Shown piece after piece: positions 56,954 to 64,000 of a stretch of 64,000 nucleotides of DNA. Source of the DNA: Nereocystis luetkeana (lineage: Eukaryota > Sar > Phaeophyceae > Laminariales > Laminariaceae); NCBI GenBank assembly GCA_031213475.1, contig JARUPZ010000017.1:4770849-4834848 (forward strand), given 5' to 3'. The notes beneath the pieces were generated by a model. That model saw nothing but the letters and a program-made list of their open reading frames with translations, searched no databases and had not been told where the DNA came from. Position 1 is the first letter of the stretch; every line of letters starts with the position of its first letter. The translations under genes were made by a program, and so were the position numbers.

Positions 56954-57464
56954 ATTAGACGTGATTCAGAGACGTGTGTAAGACGCCGCTTCTCTGGGGC
57001 ATGCAAAGAACTCAAGCAAAATAAACGGAGCACGGTGGCGAGCGAGAGCTGCTCTAAATTATGCAGAATGTAAATGAATATTGCTTATGGTCAAGGTTGC
57101 TCCAAGGTCGTGTCAAAGCTTGTTGCCATTCGATACGTAAGATGGGTTTTGATGCCTGACTTGCGTTGCTGTGCGGCGCTCTAGTTGACTTGTTTCGGGG
57201 GCGTCCAAAGGAACATGTGTCTTTCGCATACAAAGCTATTTTCATAATCAACTGCACCAAGCACAGCACAGGCTACTTAAAGCTAGAATCTCGGGGATAT
57301 ATGTCCCTCCCTTCGCGCCCCCCGTTGTTCGGTGGCGGAGGCACGCTGCGATGAGAGCAGCACAAGGTAGCCAAACTTCCCAGCAACTCAAACCGATCCA
57401 GACAACACGCAAGACCACCAGTCAACCGAAACCACACCAAACCCAGAACTTGCGTCTTGCTCAC

Positions 57465-57753
57465 CTCGCAATGAGGCCAGTCGAAGTTGTCGTAGGTGTA
57501 CGGGCTAGACATCTCGTCCGGCTTTAGCTGAGCGTACAACTCTGCGTTTGTGTAGTAGCTCTTGACCCCCGCCACCTCACTGCCCATTGGCAATCGCGTG
57601 CTGTGAGTAGTGACCGGGTCTGCCCCCCCGACCAAGAACAAACCGTGGAACGGCTGGATATCGTCCGCGTTGTGGCCGTAGCAAACGGTGGAGTCTCTTT
57701 CCCACGTTTGGTCGAAGAGGGGCCCAACCTCCAGACGATGGAGGTGCCACAGC
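57465..57753 (-). CDS. Tyrosinase-like exon F
   Basis: LWHLHRLEVGPLFDQTW, then HNADDIQPFHGLFL, YYTNAELYAQLKPDEMSS, DNFDWPHCE before GTGAGC. DRLWHxH followed by a closing DNFxWPHC is typical of the family. What follows could not be assigned. Confidence 0.85.
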
Positions 57754-60700
57754 CTGTTTCAACGTCGCAAGGGGTCGAGGTGTGAAAAGTTTGTATGATT
57801 TCTTATGGAGGGATGCGAGGGGGGTGTTTTGTACAGCCGTGTGTGCCTCATTGCCCCTCCAGGTACCCCCTTTGCCGAAAAAGGCCGAGGGGTAGTTATC
57901 AGTCAACCTGACGAACGGCCGAGAAGATAACTCTACCGTACATCACCCTCACCACCACAACAACCACCAAGGACAACACCGCCTCCGCCACAACTTGCTA
58001 TTTCCAGAATTATCGTAAAGTTTATGGTTTTCGTAGGATCTACTGTAGGTCCCTTCTGAACTATGCCCCTACGAATACCTCCGAGACGTGCAACGCTTGT
58101 TTCGCGAGACAAGCCTTGGCCGATTGAAGCGTCGGCTTATTTGGATGGTCGAACGTGTTGTATCTTGACCCCCACCCGTAGCCCGCCCCTTCGGCCGGCA
58201 TTAAAATGTAGCGATGTGTTTAGTGTTGACGTGTGTAACCACCCTTTCACTCGTCGGACAGATATCACGATCTAGATTCACGCGGACCCCCCTAATGTCG
58301 ATGTATACCCTAGAGCTTACCGTTATTTATCGGTTTGTTGTGCCGCATCCGTCTGTAGCGCAATATCTAACCCTGGGAAAACGCCCCCAGATATTGCGAC
58401 ATGTATGGCTCTGTCTCGGCAACACGAGCTAGATCATACAGATCATGCAGGTCGTACAGATCATCCGGCCCGAACGATCTACATCAAGCGGGAATGATCT
58501 GTAGATTTGATCTGACCGAGGTGTGTAAACCATTGTGTTCGAGACTGGGCCCAAGTCGTAAGAACCACTTCTGGGGGTCAAGGTAAGGTCGGGATCAATA
58601 GCAAAGCTCCTTTCCTACGAGTTGAGAGTCGGGGAGTTGGAGGGGGGGGGTATGTTCTTGTTGCGAAGCTGGGCCCAACTCGTAAACGCCGCTGGAGAAC
58701 ATGTTTGAGTAGTGCCTTATAGGGGTGGCGGCTTATTGTCTGAGCTCTCCACGCGAGGAGCTCGACTTCTCGCCCGGAACAGGGCCACAAAGAAACTTGG
58801 TCGCGCGGCCCGACCAACATCTATATTTGCCATTCCTGAACAACAAGCGAGAAACAACTAGTATATAGTCGCCATACTAGCCGGCAGTTGCGCACTTGAG
58901 AAGCCCATCTGACCAGAAAAGTAGTAGACCAAGACCGGGGTGCTGCTACTGCCGTGGCGTTGATCGACACCCTCCTTTCGGGATTCCTCACTGCTTCGGC
59001 CTAAAACCTGACCTGTCGAAAGTGGGGTGGATCACCCAGAAGGTGGGGTCGTTCGTGCTGGTGGCCTGGTAGTGGGTGCCGATCTTCATCGGGGTGCACA
59101 GGGCGTCAAGCATGTTGGCGTAAATAGTGTCCGTCTCCTCCTCCGTGTAGCCCGGGAAAACTTCGAACGCGCGACCCTGTGTTCGGTGTACACAAGCGTG
59201 GCGACATCGATGGCGATAAGGTCCGAGTATGCACAAGCGTAGCGATAGCGATGTCGATCGGTGCAGATAAAACACACGGGTAATGATAACGATGGCCACG
59301 AAGGCCGATTACCCTCGAGGCGTTGCGGAGGCGATAGCGACAGCTAACTGAAGGGTCCTCTTAATGACAGGCGTAGCGATCGCTATGGCGAATGCGGCAT
59401 CTTAAAACACAGGCTTGGCGACGGCGACGACAACACTTTGGCGACACTGAACCCAGGCGTGTCGACAGTCAAAAGAGATGGCGATACATACAGCCCAATC
59501 AACCCCAGGCGTGGCGACAGCGCTGCCGACAGGGCGCAACGAAGCAAAGGCGTGGCGATAGCGACTCAGATCGCGTGGTATCTCTACCAACCACGAGCGT
59601 GGCGGCAGCGAGAGAGAGATGGCGATACGGCCCCACTAAGCACGGGCGTGGTGTCGACCGTGGCAATCTAGGGCGCTACTAAATGCAAGCGCGGCGATAT
59701 CCAGAGGCACCGGACACAAGCACAGCCATAGCGTTGGCGCGGGGGGCTGAATTAACCACAGGCGGTGGCGACGTCGATGGCGATAGGGCCCTGTCCACCT
59801 TTGTAGGACTGATTTCGAGGCGTTCTACTATAGAGGTCCAACCTGAACATTTTTATCAGGCTCCTGTGTCCCCCTAAGGTGCATGAATATTGCGGAATTT
59901 CAAGGGGGACGAGCATATGAGTGCGACTGGTACTACACGCATCTCGTAGGCGAAGGTTCGCATTATGCCCCGACACTGCAGAGCACAAGTGACATGGTCA
60001 TCCGTCCTTACACTGCCGCCCGGGAGGGACGCCGCGGTGGACCATAAAGTGTTTCCTCAAAAATGTGACACCTCTGATGTAGAACGCCTCAGTCCCGTTT
60101 CGGGGACATAGCTACGTACAAATTGAGTGGTTCATCCCCCATAACGGGACTGCAGTCCTAAAAAGGCTAAAGCACAGGCGTGGCGATAGCGGTGGCGACA
60201 GGGTGCGATTGAACACAGGCGGCGTGATAGCGACGTCGGTGGGGCGCTCTCTAAGGGATGCGTGGCGATGTCGGTGAAGATAGGGCCCTGTTAAATAAAA
60301 GCAAGCGTGGCTGCAGCGATGGCGATAGGGCACGCTACTATAGATGGGGCGATGACTACGTGTAAGGCCGCCAAACAAGCGCAAGCGTGACGATGGTGAT
60401 GGTGGAGGCGGGGAGTGCTACTGATACGTGCTATAAACAGGGTTGGCGATTTTCCGGCCCAAAACGTTTCTGACGGACTGGCCCTTTCAACGACGCACAG
60501 GACTACGCAAAATCGTTTTCGTTCAACGATACCTTTCGATAGAGACCTAGATGAGTAGGCCATAGGGATCCTTATCGGGCTAAGCGTACACGGTTCCTTA
60601 AACCCGTTGCCGGGTGTCTCTGGGACAGAGCTGCTCGAGAGAAGAGCCTCAGGAGAATGCAGGTGCATATCTACCGTGCTCGTAGCATGGCTCCATATAT

Positions 60701-63700
60701 CCACCCACCGAACAACCCACTTCAAGGAATATTGAGCCGAGCCCGATGCACAAGTTGTGGTGTAATTGGCTTCGAAATAGAAATACCAAGTACCACGCGG
60801 TAAAACTCGGATGCAAAGTCATCGGATAGGCCCTCTTACTTCAGGAGTCCCCCATCAGCGGAGAAATATGGGGATATAGACACTGAATCCCCTAGTGTAA
60901 TACGCCTCTATTGTTAGTAGATTTTATATACCCAATCGTAGCACTGGTTGCCGTCCTTTTACCCCCCCTCCCCCCCGACCGAGATACTGCCTTCACCGTG
61001 CTGTAACGCCTTACTGCTCGGTGCTGAAACTGCAGAGTAGCACAATACGCATGTGGTAGTATCAGTGACGTGATCCGCAACCTGTCCTACCACGGCGTAC
61101 TGCACCGTCAGCAGCGGGTTTAGTGTATTGGTGCAGCGATAATGTGTACCTGGTACTGAACAAAAAAGTACGTGTATTACTACCGTAGATGCCTGGATAC
61201 CGCTGTGTCCTGCTGTGCTGCTGCGCTCTCGGGGTGCTGCATGACGCTGCTGTGCTGTGGTATCTGGACTCAAAGATGGATGTGCGCCTTTGATGGGAAG
61301 GTGTGTGATGCAAGTACCCCTTCCTTTTCCGTGCAAATACGAGGAAACTTCATCGGTTTTGTGATATCGGTCATCTCAGTAAACCATTTCTATAAACGGT
61401 GCTGAAACATTATGCCTTGGCGCGCTCAGAGATATCGGTTTCCTGGTAGTGTCACCTATGCGCGCGGCACCAAGAGGGGTTGCACACAAAAGCGATTGAT
61501 CCCGCGATGACGTCGACGGTTACATAGCGACAGTTACATGCATCGGACCGCTGCATGCCGACGGTTACGTGCCCACTGATGCGCATAATTTACCTCTCCG
61601 TTCGTCAGGCTGTCGAGATAGGTGAAGTCCTTGTCGAAAAACACCCCATCCCGCAGAACACCGGAGTCCATGAGGATCTGAGGCGTTTCGGTGCACGATG
61701 GGGCGGTTGTGGCGGGGGAGGAGGATGCTTGATTCCTGCGGAGCACTTGAACTCGTTCGTCCGATTATTAGACCGGCCTAAGCCCGCAAGCGTGCGCTTT
61801 GGCTTGGTTCGCGGGGAACGATATAGAGCGCCGCAACTAAACAGTACGCGGGAGGAAATTCAAGCAGCGGACGCAAATGCCGTAGCGAAACCATTGGAAC
61901 CATGGAACTAAAAACATCGTTGGACCCGCAACAAAATTTCTCTACAAAAACCAAAGACTCACACCAGGAGAACGTTCATCGGGCTGCTCTTGGCCCTTGG
62001 TCCTCACGGTCAGATTGTGGGTGAGAAAAATAGCTCTGCCTCAAGTAAAACAAAAAACCTCGGAAACCACTACTATAGGGACACTCGTATCGTGGCATGC
62101 ATCGGTGACCGGGACGGTCATGACAGTGACGGCTATGACGGCAACGGTGGCGGTCGTGATGGTGGCCGCCATGGCAGGCACGCACCTCGGCGGGGGTCTT
62201 CTCCCCGAAAGCAGACGTGGAGCACACGACCTTGCACTCCTCCCACGACTGGGTCATTGCGCACTCTGTGGGGCCCTCCATGTACCCCGCCCGCCACAAA
62301 TATCTTTGCAGCGGCTGTCAGCAAGACGAACAGAAAGGTGGCCAGTTTTAGTTGGGAGGAGGGGAGGGGCAACTGGGGGAGACAGAGGGCTGTCATCAGG
62401 GCGAACAAATACGCGCCCGTGGTCAGGGGGGCATCGGGGGCGGGGGGGTGGGCGGTACAGTAGTCCAAGCAATGCTCGATAAACAAACGCGACTAACGCC
62501 TCATGTCCTGATGACCTCTTTACGGCCCAGGTCTCTCTACCGGGACAACGACCATTGCTGTTTGATCACAGGGCGGAGTGGGGCTGGGCTGAGCAGGCAC
62601 ACAGGGACGCGGCGGTTAGTACCACGCTAAGGAGCAGGTGAGGAGGCCGGGTCAATGCCCGCCTGCGCTCAGGGGCCCATCGCCCACTTCTTACGTGGGC
62701 GAACGGTGACGAGAGTGGTCGGTCCAACGTGTAGTTTTGCGCGAAGAGCTTCTCGAAGCTCCACATACAGTCAGATCTGGGCAAGCGTAGTGGCAGTTTC
62801 AAGCCGGGAGAAAGCTCTCACCAATAGATGTATTGCCATACGAAGTCGGCAGCTAAGCGACCGCACCCATGAAACATATTATGTGCTAGAGCTTGGCCGT
62901 ACTGACCGTGCTATTGTGCGCGAAGAGTTGCGTGATGTCCGATACGTTTGCTGCAAAGGCTGTGGCCTGCTTAGACCAGGTGCCCCCCAGCAGCTCGTGG
63001 ATGTGCCCGTGAGCTCCGAAGTTCAACCACACAGCTAGCTCCATCCTGCAGTTCGAGGCGCGGGGTTGGTGCCATAAGTTTTGTGGGGGTCAGGGCTATG
63101 GTTGGGGTCATGGGGTAAGAGCTGGGGGCTGGGGTTGGGGGCTAGGGTTTATCGGTGGGAGGGTTCGGGCTATAGCCTTGGGGCCCTTAATCTAAGGATG
63201 CGTCGAAGACCCGTTCTACGATAGAGGTATCACATTTCAGCAATTTGTTTTTGAAAGGCGGGGTTCCTTGACACCAAATCATGGGGGTGTCAATCGTGAT
63301 TTCGAAAAAAAAAACCGTTTTATAGACTTGGGCCATGGGAGTATTCGCCGAGATGCAATTTGGCTTTTGCTGGAGTCCGTTTTCGGGTGAGGTATGGAGC
63401 TCCTAAAGTGAGGACCCTCGGAAAATTCAGGGTGAACCTCTATCGCAGAACGCCTCCCAACGCCGTTTCCGAGACCGAGTGCATACGTACACTCTCGACT
63501 CTCACCAGCTGTCCACCATCACGGAGTCACGGTACTCCTCGCACCCCGAAGGCTTTTTGTTGTTCATGAAGCCGGTTTCGTGGTCGTGCCGCGTCATGAA
63601 AGGGTTCGGGTCGTTGTTCCACGGGGACCGGAGCATCCCGTACGCGTTGTGGCTTTGCGAGTACTCCCTGGCGTCCGCCATGGTGGGGACGAATCCGAAC

Positions 63701-63726
63701 CGTCCCCTTTCAGGCGTTTTTATCTC
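57465..63726 (-). CDS. Tyrosinase-like type-3 copper protein (partial; 5' exons beyond right edge)
   Basis: Six minus-strand exons (63726-63506, 63045-62907, 62314-62186, 61677-61594, 59176-59013, 57753-57465) join in phase. Landmarks: AYGMLRSPWNNDPNPF (between the CuA and CuB sites), GAHGHIHELLGG (first CuB histidines, HxxxH), YLWRAGYMEGPTECAM with paired cysteines, NDPTFWVIHPTFDRLWHL (third CuB site) and DNFDWPHCE near the end. The family oxidises phenols with a dicopper centre. In brown algae phenolic cross-linking would be a natural role, but that is inference. The usual HH of the third CuB site is IH here, keeping the second histidine, which is the ligand. The CuA half is off the window. 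The last exon may be followed by another, or read on to a stop at about 57273. Confidence 0.82.
58400..58545 (+). repeat. GATC-palindrome repeat, copy 5
   Basis: CTAGATCATACAGATCATGC, ACAGATCATCCGG, GAATGATCTGTAGATTTGA; similar style to 32150-32345. Confidence 0.5.
58722..58835 (+). repeat. GAGCTC-palindrome repeat, copy b
   Basis: Pairs with 54597-54720; inside a tyrosinase-like intron. Confidence 0.5.
59013..59176 (-). CDS. Tyrosinase-like exon E: third CuB histidine
   Basis: GRAFEVFPGYTEEETDTIYA through ATSTNDPTFWVIHPTFDR. NDPTFW..H is the final CuB element. The donor splits the Arg codon (AG|GTCAGG), completed by exon F. A GGCGATAGC minisatellite begins directly upstream of its acceptor. 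Confidence 0.88.
59815..60087 (+). mobile_element. T element, copy 2
   Basis: Ends GAGGCGTTCTACTATAGAGG and CTGATGTAGAACGCCTC are inverted. The interior differs from copies 1 and 3, so only the ends define the family. Confidence 0.7.
60086..60172 (+). mobile_element. M2 MITE, copy 6
   Basis: CAGTCCCGTTTCGGGGACAT, then TTCATCCCCCATAACGGGAC, TGCAGTCCTAAAAAGG; abuts T copy 2. Confidence 0.8.
61594..61677 (-). CDS. Tyrosinase-like exon D
   Basis: 28 codons: ILMDSGVLRDGVFFDKDFTY-LDSLTNGE, phase 0 to 0, CCTCAG / GAG|GTAAAT. Frame and phase fit; homology is weaker alone but contiguous with C and E. Confidence 0.82.
62186..62314 (-). CDS. Tyrosinase-like exon C: Cys pair region
   Basis: 43 codons: PLQRYLWRAGYMEGPTECAM, TQSWEECKVVCSTSAFGEK-TPAE, phase 0 to 0. 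It matches the LWRxGxxxCPxxC...CxCxC segment of protist and animal tyrosinase-like proteins. Confidence 0.85.
62907..63045 (-). CDS. Tyrosinase-like exon B: CuB HxxxH
   Basis: MELAVWLNFGAHGHIHELLG-GTWSK, ending SDITQLFAHNST before GTCAGT. HGHIHELLGG gives the first two CuB ligands. The joins at both ends are in phase (W split TG|G). Confidence 0.83.
63205..63455 (+). mobile_element. T element, copy 3
   Basis: CCCGTTCTACGATAGAGGTA to CTCTATCGCAGAACGCCTC. Interior blocks CTTGGGCCATGGGAGTATTC, GGAGCTCCTAAAG and GGAAAATTCAGGGTGAACC match copy 1. Confidence 0.8.
63506..63726 (-). CDS. Tyrosinase-like exon A
   Basis: EIKTPERGRFGFVPTMADAR, AYGMLRSPWNNDPNPFMTRH, GCEEYRDSVMVDSW. LRxPWNxNPxPFxTR is a strong tyrosinase signature. 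The start after CACCCAG is a guess; the frame stays open a little further. Donor TG|GTGAGA in phase 2. Confidence 0.83.
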
Positions 63727-63864
63727 CTGGGTGGCCGAGTAGGCGAAAAACGGAGAGGTAAGAAATGTTTTTAAGGCGTGTTGTGACAGGATAGGGGCAG
63801 CAGTGTTTGGCGAACCGATCACCGGGACTGGCCGGGGGTCTTCGCCCTCTGAGTACTGCTGTGT

Positions 63865-63920
63865 ACGGACAGCCAAGTTTTACCCTAATGGGCATGCAGT
63901 CCTAAGTGGGTTAGAACCCC
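63865..63920 (+). mobile_element. M2-like remnant
   Basis: GCATGCAGTCCTAAGTGGGT-TA resembles an M2 right end; very degraded. Confidence 0.4.
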
Positions 63921-64000
63921 CGTGTAGTTAAACTATTGTTTATTAGTAGATGTTTACGGTATCATTCATGATATCTCCACGAGAGATTTGGGGCTGCTTT

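Larger units (their letters stand above)
59190..60420. repeat. ~35-bp GGCGATAGCGATGGCGATAG minisatellite
   Basis: Some 20 degenerate units with CACAGGCGTGGCGACAGCG and GGCGATAGGGC, broken by a T element (59815-60087) and an M2 copy. It fills the intron upstream of exon E. Confidence 0.85.

Noticed and set aside
62566-62802. Minus-strand frame with a signal-peptide-like stretch (LLLSVVLTAASLCACSA)
   Set aside because: No ATG in frame at a sensible place; lies inside a tyrosinase-like intron between two well-joined exons.

Overview
This is a nuclear genomic window from an intron-rich eukaryotic alga. Long GT-AG introns packed with microsatellites and short dispersed repeats, together with a DHX57-like helicase, a lone secreted Spondin domain, a tyrosinase-like protein and a DIRS-type retroelement, suggest a stramenopile, most likely a brown alga resembling Ectocarpus. 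That assignment is inference from gene content and intron style; no marker gene is present. A 100-N assembly gap lies at 6600-6699.

Layout. (1) About 1095-31313, + strand: the main gene, a DExH-box RNA helicase of the DHX57/DHX36/DHX29 type. Twenty-two exons could be placed, with phases that join exactly at nearly every junction (about 1,360 residues visible). The 5' end is off the left edge, and one short exon may sit near the gap. The order is RWD-like end, Q-rich coiled coil, RecA1 ([12 protein letters not shown]), an inserted pair of RanBP2-type zinc fingers, RecA2, HA2, OB-fold, and an N-rich and RGG-rich tail. (2) 31314-38638: intergenic, repeats only. (3) 38639-44705, - strand: a complete six-exon gene for a 217-residue secreted Spondin-domain protein. 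(4) About 46450-50830: a broken DIRS-like (tyrosine-recombinase) retroelement fossil. (5) 50830-57464: intergenic, with repeats, a 340-bp ACT microsatellite and one unassigned ORF. (6) 57465-63726, - strand: six exons of a tyrosinase-like (type-3 copper) gene whose 5' part lies beyond the right edge.

Repeats dominate the non-coding DNA. M1 is a hairpin MITE of about 110 bp (about 18 copies) that appears to insert at the palindrome CTATTAATAG. M2 is a hairpin of about 90 bp with piggyBac-like TTAACCC ends. T is a roughly 250-bp element with GGCGTTCTAC ends. P1 and P2 are two dispersed families ending in long poly-C runs.

Two patterns look genuinely unusual. In the helicase gene the poly-C end of every exon-adjacent P1/P2 copy faces the exon, giving C-runs before acceptors and G-runs after donors. 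In at least five introns, decayed copies of the neighbouring exon edge, splice site included, are repeated inside the intron; one acceptor has six such echoes. The duplicated zinc-finger exon looks like a coding-scale product of the same process.
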